From: Undibacterium paludis | Lineage (GTDB): Bacteria > Pseudomonadota > Gammaproteobacteria > Burkholderiales > Burkholderiaceae_D | Length of the DNA stretch: 64,000 nucleotides | Reading direction: 5' to 3' | NCBI RefSeq assembly: GCF_022568815.1 | Contig: NZ_JAKZHX010000022.1 | Coordinates: 1-64,000 of the forward strand | In this document: in pieces, positions 41,878 to 52,000 of the stretch | Position numbering within the stretch: position 1 is the stretch's first letter | Layout of the letters: every line of letters starts with the position of its first letter | Position numbers and translations under genes: made by a program | The notes under the pieces: generated by a model | What the model was told of the DNA's origin: nothing | What the model saw: only the letters and a program-made list of their open reading frames with translations | Databases searched by the model: none

Positions 41878-43338
41878 ATGAATACACAAACAAGGGGCTT
41901 ACCCGTCGCCATCATCGGTGCCGGGCCGGTCGGGCTGGCCGCAGCAGCAGAGCTGGTGCAACGTGGTTTTACACCGCTGATACTGGAAGCGGACCACAGC
42001 ATTGCAGCCAATCTGCTCAGTTATCACCATGTGCGCTTGTTCTCCCCCTGGCGCTACAACATGGCGCATGCGGCACGCAAGCTACTGGAAGAATCCGGCT
42101 GGCAATCGCCCGAGCCGGAAGCCTTGCCAACCGCCGGGGAAATCATCACCGCTTACCTGCAACCCTTGGCAGAGTTACCGTCTATTGCGCCCCACCTGCA
42201 TCTTGATCACCGCGTAGTGAGCATCACCCGGCAAGGCATGGACAAGCTGAAAACCAAGGGACGCGAAAGCGCATCGTTTGTCTTGCGCGTACGCACACCA
42301 GATGGTGAATGCGACATGCTGGCCCAGGCGGTCATTGATGCCGCCGGCACCTGGTCCCAGCCCAATCCCCTGGGGGCCAATGGCCTGCCCGCCCTCGGTG
42401 AGGCCGCGATGGCAGCCCACATTGCTTATGGCATGCCCGACATACTGGGTGCAGAACGTGTGCGCTATGCCGGCAAGCGGGTACTGGTGGTCGGTGCCGG
42501 GCATTCCGCAGTTGGCAATCTGATTGCGCTTGGTGAACTGACGGCGCAAGAACCTGCGACGTCGATCGCCTGGGCGCTGCGAGGCAATGACTTGAGCAAG
42601 GTCTTTGGCGGCGGCGATGCCGATCAATTGCCTGCACGCGGGCAGCTTGGCAAGCGCTTGCGCGCCCTGCAGCAAGATGGCCGCCTGGAAGTCCATCCGG
42701 GTTTTCATGTGCACAGCTTGCAGACATCCGCTGTGGCGCCAGGCAAAATCCGCGTTACCGACAACAACGGCAGAGATGCGCATACCGCCATCGACCAGCT
42801 TGATGAAATCATCGTAGCAACCGGCGCCCGCCCCGATTTATCCATGACGCGCGAATTGCGTCTGCAACTGGACCCCTGGCTGGAAAGCGCCGCCGCCATC
42901 GGCCCCCTGATCGATCCCAACCTGCATAGCTGTGGCACGGTGCGCCCGCATGGGCATCGTGAACTGGCGCACCCTGAACCCGGCTATTACACCGTGGGGG
43001 CAAAGAGTTATGGTCGCGCTCCTAATTTTTTGATGGCGACAGGTTATGAACAGGTGCGCTCAGTGGTTGCAGCTCTGGCCAATGATATGGCCGCGGCAGA
43101 CAAAGTGGAACTGGCGCTGCCTGAAACCGGCATCTGCAGTGTGTCATCGGTACTGGGCACGGCGCCAGCAACGACCGGCTGCTGTGGCGGTGCTGCGCAA
43201 AAAGACGCCAGCGCCTGCTGCCTGCTTGACGAGCAGGAAAAAGACAAAGGTAACAGCGGTTGTGGCTGTGCAAAACCGACTGCGACTGTGACTCCAGCAA
43301 TGGCAAAGCCGAAGGAGGCGACAGGCTGCTGCGGCTGA
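41878..43338 (+). CDS. arsO: Flavin-dependent monooxygenase-like protein of ars operons, Cys-rich tail
   Basis: A 486-residue FAD/NAD(P)-binding protein. The FAD loop is VAIIGAGPVGLAAAAEL (9-25), a second dinucleotide loop is VLVVGAGHSAVGNL, and IVATGARPD is the usual later motif. It resembles the ArsO proteins found in ars operons. The last 80 residues carry four Cys clusters (GCCGG, ACCLL, GCGCAK and the terminal GCCG), which could bind arsenite or a metal. AGGAGAG lies six bases from the ATG. The reaction is unknown; oxidation of an organoarsenical or of trivalent arsenic is plausible from context. Confidence 0.8.
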   Translation: MNTQTRGLPVAIIGAGPVGLAAAAELVQRGFTPLILEADHSIAANLLSYHHVRLFSPWRYNMAHAARKLLEESGWQSPEPEALPTAGEIITAYLQPLAELPSIAPHLHLDHRVVSITRQGMDKLKTKGRESASFVLRVRTPDGECDMLAQAVIDAAGTWSQPNPLGANGLPALGEAAMAAHIAYGMPDILGAERVRYAGKRVLVVGAGHSAVGNLIALGELTAQEPATSIAWALRGNDLSKVFGGGDADQLPARGQLGKRLRALQQDGRLEVHPGFHVHSLQTSAVAPGKIRVTDNNGRDAHTAIDQLDEIIVATGARPDLSMTRELRLQLDPWLESAAAIGPLIDPNLHSCGTVRPHGHRELAHPEPGYYTVGAKSYGRAPNFLMATGYEQVRSVVAALANDMAAADKVELALPETGICSVSSVLGTAPATTGCCGGAAQKDASACCLLDEQEKDKGNSGCGCAKPTATVTPAMAKPKEATGCCG

Positions 43339-43386
43339 GTATCTTGTTTTCAACGACGAAACTTCTGACTACCCATGAGGGCTGAC

Positions 43387-44268
43387 ATGCGCTACCTGAT
43401 ATCGAGAACTTTTTTCCCTGCCGCCGTGCTCGGCAGTTTTTTACTGTTCCTACATGTGCGGGCACAAGGGGGCAATGCCGAGCTGGCGATACTGCTGTCT
43501 GGCGTCATCATCGTGGCCTTGAGTTCATTACTGGAACGTTGGATGCCCTACAAGGCAAGCTGGAATCTTGCCCAGGGCGACCTGGCAACAGACATTGCCA
43601 GCACAGGCATCCTGGTCGGCATTATTGAACCCTTGCTGAAGTGGGCCGGGCCAGTACTCGTTCTGTCCCTGTACGGCTGGCTGCAACTGCCCGCAGGACT
43701 GCATTTATTCCCGGTCTCACTGCCTTTTACGGTACAGGTCATACTGGCAGGCCTCGCGGTGGAACTGGGCAGTTACTGGTCGCATCGCTGGCATCATACG
43801 GCGCGGCGCTTGTGGTGGCTGCATGCCATGCACCACAGCAGCGAACGTCTGTATACGATCAATAATTTCCGCTTTCATCCGCTGAACCACCTGGTGAACT
43901 ACCTTCTGGCCGTCTTCCCCCTGATGCTGATCGGCACACCTGCGGAGGTGTTGCTCGCCTATGTCGCCTTGAGCCAACCGGTGCTGATGCTGCAACACGC
44001 CAATCTGCCGCTCCAGAACGGGATATGGAATTATGTCTTCAGCACCAATGAAGTGCATCGCTGGCACCATTCCAGCCAGACTACAGAAGCCAATCATAAC
44101 TATGGCCGCGCCTTCCTGATCTGGGACTGGGTGTTTGGCACCTTTTATTTCCCGACAAGGCAGGCTGGACCCCGGCAGATAGGCTTGTTTGCCAGCAGCC
44201 GCTATCCTGGTTCATACTCTTATGCCAGGCAGATCGCGTCGATGTTTGCGCCACACTGCTGCAAATGA
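43387..44268 (+). CDS. Sterol desaturase/fatty acid hydroxylase-family di-iron membrane protein
   Basis: A 293-residue membrane protein. I choose the ATG at 43387, since GAGG lies six bases upstream; an ATG 12 bases earlier lacks one. Four or five hydrophobic helices surround the histidine boxes SHRWHH, LHAMHHSS and VHRWHHSSQ, which bind two irons for oxygen activation. The family hydroxylates or desaturates lipids. Here it sits between an ArsO-like flavoprotein and an exporter, so a role on an arsenic-containing lipid or other organoarsenical can be imagined, but nothing in the sequence proves it. Confidence 0.85.
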   Translation: MRYLISRTFFPAAVLGSFLLFLHVRAQGGNAELAILLSGVIIVALSSLLERWMPYKASWNLAQGDLATDIASTGILVGIIEPLLKWAGPVLVLSLYGWLQLPAGLHLFPVSLPFTVQVILAGLAVELGSYWSHRWHHTARRLWWLHAMHHSSERLYTINNFRFHPLNHLVNYLLAVFPLMLIGTPAEVLLAYVALSQPVLMLQHANLPLQNGIWNYVFSTNEVHRWHHSSQTTEANHNYGRAFLIWDWVFGTFYFPTRQAGPRQIGLFASSRYPGSYSYARQIASMFAPHCCK

Positions 44269-44304
44269 ACAAACCCAAGGTACAAGAATATATCGCTCTT
44301 CAAG

Positions 44305-45519
44305 ATGCAGACAACACCATCAGGCTGGCGCACCATAGGCATACTGGCGACGACGCAAGTCATGTCCTGGGGATCGCTTTACTATGCCTTTGCCATTCTC
44401 GCGCCAGAAATCCGCAGTGAACTCGGCTGGCGTGCAGAATCAGTATTTGGTGCATTTTCGTGGAGCCTGCTGGTGGCAGGTTTCGCTTCGACGCCCACAG
44501 GTATCCTGCTTGACCGCTACGGCGGCAGGCTGGTCATGGGTACAGGCTCCCTGACCTGTGGCGTCGGCTTGATACTGCTCAGCCAGAGCCATGGCTTGCT
44601 CACCTATGTCCTGGCCTGGACCCTGCTGGGCCTGGCCATGGCCCTGACTTTGTACGAAGCCGCCTTTGCAACGATCAACAAAGAGTTTGGTCTTGCTGGC
44701 CGCAAGGCAATTTCCACCCTGACCCTGTTTGGCGGCTTTGCCAGCACCGTCTTCTGGCCACTGACCCAGCTATTCAATGCACACTGGGGCTGGCGCACGA
44801 CTTACCTGGTGTATGGCCTGGCGCAACTGCTGGTCTGCCTGCCCTTGCACCTGCTGCTCCCCTCCCCCAGGAGCAAGCATGATAACCCGGTATCGCCCCA
44901 TGCAAAGGCGGTACAGCACTACAGCCTGCGCGAAGCGGTCAGCCACCCGGCCTTCTGGAAGCTGGCCCTGGCATTTTCTGCCAACAGCTTTGTTTTTTCG
45001 GCGATGTCAGTACACCTGATTCCGCTGCTCAAACAGCTTGGCCACAAACTGGATTTTGCCGTCATGATGGCCGCGCTGATAGGCCCTGCGCAAGTGCTGG
45101 GCCGCATCGGTGAAATGACATTCGCCAAACGCGCCTCACCACAAACGACAGGCCTGTTTTGCTTTACTCTCTTGCCGCTGGCCATGCTGGCCCTGATGCT
45201 GCTGGGATCATATAGCGCGATGGTGGCCCTGTTTTGCCTGATGTACGGGCTCAGCAATGGCATTGTGACCATCGTGCGCGGCACCATTCCGCAAGCCCTG
45301 TTTGGCAGTCAGAACTACGGCGCCATCTCGGGTGCACTCGCCGGCCCCGCCCTGCTGTCCAAAGCTGCCGGGCCACTGGTGATCGCTGCCCTGGTCCAGT
45401 TTTCCCCCACGCCCGGCCCGGTACTTGGCCTGCTTCTTGCATTTGCCGTGCTGTCCCTGTGTTTTTACCTGGCCGCCGTCAACCATGACCAAACCGCAGC
45501 ACAGGCCAAACCCAGTTAA
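44305..45519 (+). CDS. MFS transporter of the second arsenic operon
   Basis: A 404-residue major facilitator with about twelve hydrophobic helices in two halves. The loop LLDRYGGRLVMGTGSL matches the family's motif A region. It follows the di-iron protein by 36 bases and precedes the acetyltransferase by 18. The natural guess is export of a modified arsenical, replacing the absent ArsB, Acr3 or ArsP. It is not obviously ArsJ, since no GAPDH gene is adjacent. Confidence 0.88.
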   Translation: MQTTPSGWRTIGILATTQVMSWGSLYYAFAILAPEIRSELGWRAESVFGAFSWSLLVAGFASTPTGILLDRYGGRLVMGTGSLTCGVGLILLSQSHGLLTYVLAWTLLGLAMALTLYEAAFATINKEFGLAGRKAISTLTLFGGFASTVFWPLTQLFNAHWGWRTTYLVYGLAQLLVCLPLHLLLPSPRSKHDNPVSPHAKAVQHYSLREAVSHPAFWKLALAFSANSFVFSAMSVHLIPLLKQLGHKLDFAVMMAALIGPAQVLGRIGEMTFAKRASPQTTGLFCFTLLPLAMLALMLLGSYSAMVALFCLMYGLSNGIVTIVRGTIPQALFGSQNYGAISGALAGPALLSKAAGPLVIAALVQFSPTPGPVLGLLLAFAVLSLCFYLAAVNHDQTAAQAKPS

Positions 45520-45537
45520 ATTGAAGAAAGAACCTGC

Positions 45538-46023
45538 ATGATACGACCCGCCACCCCCAGCGATGCCGCAGCCATCATCGCCATCTACAACCACTACATC
45601 ACCAATACCACCATCACGTTTGAAGAAATCCCGGTGACAGAAGAAGAAATGGCCAGGCGCATCAGCGAAGTCAGCGCCAGCCTGGCCTGGTACGTCGAAG
45701 AACTCGATGGCGAAGTAGTCGGCTATGCCTATGCCACACCATGGCGTGCACGCAGCGCCTACCGGTTTTCCGTTGAAAGCACGGTCTATGTATCGCCGCA
45801 ACATCCACGCAAGGGAATCGGCAAACGCCTGTACCAGGCCCTGCTGGACGATTTGCGCCAGCGCAGCATCCATGTCGTGATAGGCGGCATCGCCCAGCCC
45901 AATACAGCCAGCGTCGCCCTGCATGAACACTTCGGCTTTGAAAAGGTCGCACACTTTAAACAGGTTGGTCGCAAGTTTGAGCAATGGGTGGATGTGGCCT
46001 ACTGGGAGCTGCTGCTACCTTGA
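45538..46023 (+). CDS. arsN1: GNAT acetyltransferase, ArsN1/phosphinothricin acetyltransferase-like
   Basis: A 161-residue GNAT enzyme. It starts IRPATPSDAAAIIAIYNHYI, carries TFEEIPVTEEEMARRI, has the acetyl-CoA loop VSPQHPRKGIGKRLYQALL, and ends WVDVAYWELLL, the pattern of the Pat/Bar and ArsN1 group. ArsN1 acetylates the amino group of arsinothricin, an arsenic-containing antibiotic that mimics glutamate; Pat does the same to phosphinothricin. Location in an ArsR-controlled operon favours ArsN1. The split between the two activities cannot be made by eye. Confidence 0.8.
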   Translation: MIRPATPSDAAAIIAIYNHYITNTTITFEEIPVTEEEMARRISEVSASLAWYVEELDGEVVGYAYATPWRARSAYRFSVESTVYVSPQHPRKGIGKRLYQALLDDLRQRSIHVVIGGIAQPNTASVALHEHFGFEKVAHFKQVGRKFEQWVDVAYWELLLP

Positions 46024-46098
46024 ATTGAATCGAATCAGGGTAACCGGGCCAACTGCACTACAATACTACCTTCGCTTACCTTCACCAACAGGCTCCCC

Positions 46099-46494
46099 AT
46101 GCGCAATCTCCTGTACAAAATCACCAGCTTCATCACCCTGGCCTGCGCCAGCCAGTTCGCCCTTGCCCTTGATTGCAGCAAGGCGTCCAACACCATCGAA
46201 ATCAATGAGTGCGCCTCCATCGAGCAAAAGAAGGTAGAAGCAAAACTCAACGCCGTCTACCAGCGCGTGATGAAGATGCTCGACAAAGAGATCGCCGCCG
46301 GTGACCTCGACAAGGCATCCAAGACCACCCTGATCGAAGCCCAGCGCGCCTGGCTCAAGTTCCGCGAAGCCGACTGCAACGCCGTCTACCAGTACCACAT
46401 CAGCGGCACCATACGCGGCGTGATGTACATAGGTTGCATGCAAACCCATACTGAACGACGTATCAAGGATCTGGAGGAGTATGAGAAGAACTGA
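46099..46494 (+). CDS. LprI/DUF1311 secreted protein
   Basis: A 131-residue protein with a signal peptide (cleavage near residue 24, after FALA). The mature part has LDCSKASNTIEINECAS, KKVEAKLNAVYQRVMKML, TLIEAQRAWLKFREADC and IGCMQTHTERRIKDLE, the conserved blocks of the LprI/DUF1311 family with four cysteines. LprI of Mycobacterium inhibits lysozyme; most members are uncharacterised. The stop overlaps the next ORF by 14 bases. Confidence 0.9.
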   Translation: MRNLLYKITSFITLACASQFALALDCSKASNTIEINECASIEQKKVEAKLNAVYQRVMKMLDKEIAAGDLDKASKTTLIEAQRAWLKFREADCNAVYQYHISGTIRGVMYIGCMQTHTERRIKDLEEYEKN

Positions 46495-46798
46495 GGCGGA
46501 ATATATAGCGGCAGGTAAAAACCGTTCAAACTACGTCGACATCCTGACACTGGCGTCTGAACTGTCAGAAGATGAATTTCATTGCATGACCTATGTCTTT
46601 CATTCGCCGGTGGCCACCATTACACTGATTGATGATATCAATGATGCCGATGTCACCGTAAGCGTCACTGTGCCCGGCCAGCTTGCACCGTTATTCCATA
46701 CGGAGATACTCGATTGCAAAGACATCGTTCCCGTGAATGACAAACGCGGCCAATATCTCGAATTCACAGGGAAGATATTGAATGAAGAATGCACATAG
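46481..46798 (+). CDS. Hypothetical protein
   Basis: A 105-residue protein beginning inside the end of the LprI-like gene, with GGAGG three bases from the ATG. It is acidic with alternating beta-strand-like stretches (VATITLIDDINDADVTVSVTVPG) and no signal peptide or membrane segment. No family recognised. The overlap suggests coupling with the upstream gene. Confidence 0.65.
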   Translation: MRRTEAEYIAAGKNRSNYVDILTLASELSEDEFHCMTYVFHSPVATITLIDDINDADVTVSVTVPGQLAPLFHTEILDCKDIVPVNDKRGQYLEFTGKILNEECT

Positions 46799-46887
46799 CA
46801 AAATGCCAGACAATTTTTTGAGAATCCGGGTCCACATCAAACCAGACCTGCGAGTAGAAATTTCTTTTGTAACAGGCAATTGAGTTG

Positions 46888-47400
46888 ATGATTGTGACAA
46901 AAAAATTCTCTGACATTGAACGCATCAAAAACAAAAGGCAGAAAAATGTGCAGGAACAAAATGCCCTGACCGAACATGGCATCAGGGTTGAGGCCAGCTA
47001 CTGGCGCAGCCGTCTGCTGCCACCAGCACTGTATGAAGTGGGAATGTCACATGGCGTAGACTGGGACAAAAGTATCATCATAGATCTCGACATGGACTTG
47101 CCATGGATGCCGGACATGCTGCTTGGCACATTGCTGACGCAGGAAGAAAAATTCATCGATTTTGAAATAGAAACTGACAAGCAAGGTCAGACAGCTGTCA
47201 CCATAGAGGCCTGGCTTGACGTCACTGCGCAGATAAACACCTGCGAACATAATCGCGGCATCGGTGTAGGTATGGGAGTACTGGCTCTCAAGATACGCAA
47301 GGAGTTATGTGGAATTACAGAACCACAGCTTGCAAATGGTCCTGACAACAAGGGCAAGCCTGATTTGATAAAAACAGATTGCACTAATCCTGCTTTTTAG
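46888..47400 (+). CDS. Hypothetical protein
   Basis: A 170-residue soluble protein; an ATG three bases earlier is also possible. It is helical at the N-terminus (about 1-30, basic) and mixed afterwards, with acidic DLDMDLPWMPD. No family recognised. It lies 89 bases after the previous hypothetical and its end overlaps the convergent zinc-ribbon gene by 17 bases. Confidence 0.65.
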   Translation: MIVTKKFSDIERIKNKRQKNVQEQNALTEHGIRVEASYWRSRLLPPALYEVGMSHGVDWDKSIIIDLDMDLPWMPDMLLGTLLTQEEKFIDFEIETDKQGQTAVTIEAWLDVTAQINTCEHNRGIGVGMGVLALKIRKELCGITEPQLANGPDNKGKPDLIKTDCTNPAF

Positions 47401-47707
47401 CCAGTACATACACAGAACAAAAACGCCCCGCGAGCAACCTCAGACCGAACATCAGCATCACTGCCAGCAATAACGGCTTGCCCGGTCCCCACATCGCGCC
47501 AGCCATGCCTACAGTAAAGGCTGTTGCAAAGCCCAGGTCAATATCGAGGAAACGGCGCTCCAGCCGTGTCCTGCAAGACGGGCAGTCGACGCACACCCGT
47601 CTGACCAGTTTATACCAGCGATGCCTGGTTGGTACTGGTGGTGTCAACCGCAAGTCGGCGAGGCATTGCGGACAAAGATGGCGCTTGAAAACAGTATGCA
47701 TCAGCAT
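47384..47707 (-). CDS. Small zinc-ribbon membrane protein, hypothetical
   Basis: A 107-residue protein. Two Cys pairs, CPQC near residue 12 and CPSC near residue 42, form a likely zinc ribbon, and two hydrophobic segments follow (about 58-75 and 76-95). The basic stretch between the pairs (PVPTRHRWYKLVRR) faces the cytoplasm. Function unknown. The 3' end overlaps the convergent gene by 17 bases. Confidence 0.7.
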   Translation of the reverse strand: MLMHTVFKRHLCPQCLADLRLTPPVPTRHRWYKLVRRVCVDCPSCRTRLERRFLDIDLGFATAFTVGMAGAMWGPGKPLLLAVMLMFGLRLLAGRFCSVYVLAKKQD

Positions 47708-47850
47708 GGTATATCAATGCGGTGCGCAGCACGTTCATGAGAATTCTTTATTGTACGCTGATGCCAGTCTGACAGCCCAGCTTTTGCGGAAGCCAATGCA
47801 TGTCCACATCCAGCAAAGATAACTTGCTGATATCATCTCAGGATGCATAA

Positions 47851-48660
47851 ATGATCATGAGCAATGACACATCCCCAATGACAGAACACTGGATAACAAC
47901 CGATGCAGGCCGCCTGTACGCCCGCAACTGGCAAGCCGCAGACAGGCAGGGTCATTGCAAGTCGCCCATTCTGCTACTGCATGACTCGCTGGGCTGCGTT
48001 GCCCTGTGGCGCACTTTTCCTGCCCTGCTGGCCGCGCAGACCGGCAGGCAGGTGATTGCCTATGACAGGCTGGGTTTTGGTCAGTCTGATGCACGCAGCG
48101 ATGTGCTGGGCATGGATTTTATCGCGCAAGAGGCGACCGGCAATTTCCCGGCATTGCAGGCGCATTTTGGCTTTGAACGCTTCGTGGTGATGGGCCACAG
48201 CGTCGGCGGCGGCATGGCCGTGCATGTTGCCGCCCGCCATGCCAACACCTGTGACGCATTGATCACCGAATCAGCCCAGGCTTTTGTCGAGGACAAAACG
48301 CGCGCCGGCATCATCGAGGCGCAGCAGCAATTCCGGGAACCGGGCGCACTGGACCGTCTGCGCCGCTACCATGGCGACAAGGCGGAATGGGTGCTCCACG
48401 CCTGGATCACTACCTGGCTATCGCCCGCCTTTGCCAACTGGTCATTGCGTGAAGTGCTGCCGCTGGTGACCTGCCCGGCCCTGGTGCTGCATGGTGAACA
48501 TGACGAGTACGGATCAAGCCTGCACCCGCAACAGATAGCCACCCTCACCAGCGGCCCCGCGCAGCTGGACATCATCGCCGGCGCACAGCATGTGCCGCAC
48601 AAGGAACAAGAAGACTGGGTAGTCAGCAGGGTCGGCCGGTTCCTCGACAGCAATTCTTGA
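47851..48660 (+). CDS. Alpha/beta-hydrolase fold esterase
   Basis: A 269-residue enzyme with the full catalytic set: nucleophile Ser in MGHSVGGGM, acid in LHGEHDEYGS and His in AGAQHVPHKE. The HDSLGCVALWR segment after the first strand gives the oxyanion hole. It resembles general esterases and haloperoxidase-like hydrolases; the substrate is unknown. Two ATGs in frame, at 47851 and 47857, are both possible, with AGGA eight bases before the first. Confidence 0.88.
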   Translation: MIMSNDTSPMTEHWITTDAGRLYARNWQAADRQGHCKSPILLLHDSLGCVALWRTFPALLAAQTGRQVIAYDRLGFGQSDARSDVLGMDFIAQEATGNFPALQAHFGFERFVVMGHSVGGGMAVHVAARHANTCDALITESAQAFVEDKTRAGIIEAQQQFREPGALDRLRRYHGDKAEWVLHAWITTWLSPAFANWSLREVLPLVTCPALVLHGEHDEYGSSLHPQQIATLTSGPAQLDIIAGAQHVPHKEQEDWVVSRVGRFLDSNS

Positions 48661-49002
48661 AAGCAAGTCAGCAGCGTTGACCAACAGCGCTGGTGCGGTG
48701 CAAGCATCGCATGCCACTAATCCTGATGGCCGCCAGTACGCAGCTCGCCATCTGGTCGCGTCCCCAATCTTGTCATCCGACAAGAAATCCGCCTGTTTTT
48801 ACAACACTTCTTTAAATATTGAAAAAGCTAGTCATATTAACAACCACCCAAAAGGGGCAACGCGGTAGTATCGCAAATACTGTTATCAATTTTTTATCAT
48901 TCATATTGGATAAGCGCATCTGAAATAACAGGAATTGCGGCGACCGCACCAAAAAAGCAGCATGAGGTTTGATCTTGACAATCAAAAAATAAAGAGGTTC
49001 CC
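48661..49002. other. Gene-free interval
   Basis: No supported ORF. The right half (about 48800-48920) is AT-rich and probably holds the promoter for the patatin-like gene. Confidence 0.5.
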
Positions 49003-52000
49003 ATGACCAGCGACAATGCATCAACAGACGACAAACAGGGTTCAGGAGAAAACGCACAAGATGCGGTTTATTTTGCAACGGTGCAGTCGTCCGAACAAAC
49101 ATCTCTGGGCTTGGACGAATCCACATTCTTCCTGGGAAAAAAACCACAATCTGTTGGCTTGGCCCTATCAGGCGGCGGGATTCGCAGCGCCACATTTAAC
49201 CTCGGCATTCTTCAGGCACTGGCCTCCAAAGGCAAGCTAGCTTCGTTTGACTATCTGTCGACGGTATCTGGGGGCGGCTATATCGGTTCGTGGCTGACGG
49301 CGTGGATACATCGCTCCAGTCTGGCAAATGTACAGGCAGAGCTGACGAAAGTGGGAAGCAGTCATGAGAAATCACTTTCAAATCAGGAACCTCCCCAAGT
49401 CAACTGGTTAAGGCGTTACAGCAATTACCTGACGCCGCAAGTCGGCCTCTTGTCAGCAGATTCATTGACCATGATCAGCATCTGGTTGCGCAATGTCACT
49501 CTCAACCTCATCATCATTCTGGCTTTTTTTTCTTTTCTTTTTTTGTTGCCCAAGTTGATGATGCCTGTCGTTGAGGCACTGGTGAAGGACTACCGCCCGG
49601 CGCTGGGCATTGCCGCTGCATGGGGTGGGATTTTTTTCATGCCGACTGTCATGATGCTTAATTTCCAGTATGCAGAAAATACTTCAGGTGAAAAGAAATC
49701 CTGGTTTACCACGACAAATGGAGTGGCGTTAACCGTTTTGCTGCCTGCTACCTTTGCAGGACTAGCCGGAAGTATATGGCTTTTTGGTACCGCAGGTTCG
49801 CCACCGGAAACCAGGTTATTCATCTGTTTGCTTGCTACTTTTTTCTTGCTGATGTGGGCGATCTGGCTGCTTATTGTCATCTATAAATTTTTTCCTAAGT
49901 GCCCCAGTTGGAAGGAAATCCGGCAATATGTTTTTGAAGCTTTCATCTTCGTCATGGCTGGTGGCATATCACTGGCCGTTGCCGCTGGTGTTCTGGCTTA
50001 TGCAAAAGATCTCTTTATCTTCGCTGACGACACACATCTGTACGCTGCCCTGATCACTTTTGGACCAACCGCTTTTCTGGTGACATTCGGTTTCACCGGT
50101 TCTATCTTTGTCGGACTGGTAGGGCGGGTCTATTTTGAGCGAACACGTGAATGGTGGAGCAGGATGAATGCGTGGCTGATAACGATAGGGCTGGTATGGT
50201 TTGTGCTGACATCATGCTCTTTCTATGTTGCAGCGCTGGCAGAGTGGCTTGTTCTTGAAATTGGGATATGGGGTAAAACTGCTCTCAGTGCAGGATGGCT
50301 GGCAAGTTTATATGGCGTCTTCTTCAGTCCCAAGAAAGAACCAGGTTCGGAGTCTGATCGCATGCGGGTCAAACTACTGAGCAGCGTGGCTGGCGTCATT
50401 TTTTCAGTAGGTCTGGTCATCGCCATCGCGTTCCTGACTGAGCTTGCACTCACAAAATCCGCAGGCATAGAAAAATCACACGTCCCTACCTCACACGGGA
50501 CCAGCAAGATCAATGTCGACTTGTCTGGCCAGCACATTACTATCAACAGTCAGATAAAAGCAAATGAGGAAAAAAATACGTCTCCCACGGTTTTCGTGAA
50601 TGCTCACTTTGATGAGTTGAAACAACTTCTGGAATTGAAACTGGGCCCGACAAATTATCTGCCCATAGCAGCATTATTCTCACTTCTTGTACTGCTCCTG
50701 TTTGGCTGGCGTGTCGATGTTAACAAGTTTTCCCTGCATAACATGTATAAAAACCGCCTGATACGTTGTTATCTGGGCGCCAGCAACCCAAGTCGCCATG
50801 CGCACCCATTTACCGGACTGGATGACAAGGACGACATAGCATTGACAGCGATGATAAAAAAAGAGGGCGACCAACAAAAAGAGGTCATCCAGCGCCCAAT
50901 TCACATTATCAATACCACACTGAATCTCACGCAGGGTGACAACATGGCCTGGCAAGAGAGAAAAGCTGCCTCTTTTTTCCTGACCCCAGCCTATTGCGGA
51001 TATGAACTGGGGAAAACCCAGGGCGAAACGACGCATCCCAGTAACAGCACAAGCCAGCCTCATCCCGGCTTCAGGACAACAAATGGTTATGCCAAAGCCG
51101 ACTTGGAAGAACATGGCTTCAGCCTGGGCATGGCGATGGCAACTTCAGGAGCAGCTGCAAGCCCCAACATGGGTAAAGCCTCAAGCCCGGTACTGGCGTT
51201 TGTCATGACTTTGCTCAATATCCGCTTGGGAAGATGGAGCCCCAATCCGGCAAAAAACAAATGGAAACACCCTGGCCCACGCTTTGGCTTGTTCTCTCTG
51301 TTACAAGAATTGTTTGGCTACTCGAACGAAGAATCGAGCTTCGTCTGTCTTTCCGACGGCGGACATTTTGACAATACCGGCATCTACGAACTGGTGCGAA
51401 GACGATGCGCCGTTATCTGGATTGTAGATGCAGCAGCAGATCCTGACCGCGGATTCGAAGTCCTTGCCAAGGCAATTCGTCAATGCAGGATAGACTTCGG
51501 TGTCGAGATTTCTCTCAATCTGACCACACTCAGAGGCACAGATAAAAACCTGCCTGAAACAGCTTTCTGCAAAGGAGATATCATCTATGGAGGGGGTTGG
51601 GAAAATGGTCAGATCATTTACATCAAACCCACGGTTTGCCACCAGCAAACCGAGCCCGTCGACATTCTCGATTATAAACAACGTAATCCAAGCTTTCCGC
51701 AAGAAACAACGGTGGACCAGTTCTTTGGTGAAAGCCAGTTTGAAAGTTACCGCAGGCTGGGTTTGCATATAGGTACAAACTGTATCTCTGCATTTGGCAA
51801 CACACTCCCTGATGTCGCCCTCAAGGCATACACGGAGGAAAATAAGACCGACAAAGCAGCCCAAAATAGCACCACAAAGTTTTCATGGACCTCGTTCTGG
51901 CGCGAAATCAAAAGCAAAATCAAAAGCCAAATCAAAATCAAAACCAAAACCGAAAATTCTTCCTGGACTTGGTTTTGGCGGTTTGCGAGCGCCACGCTGG

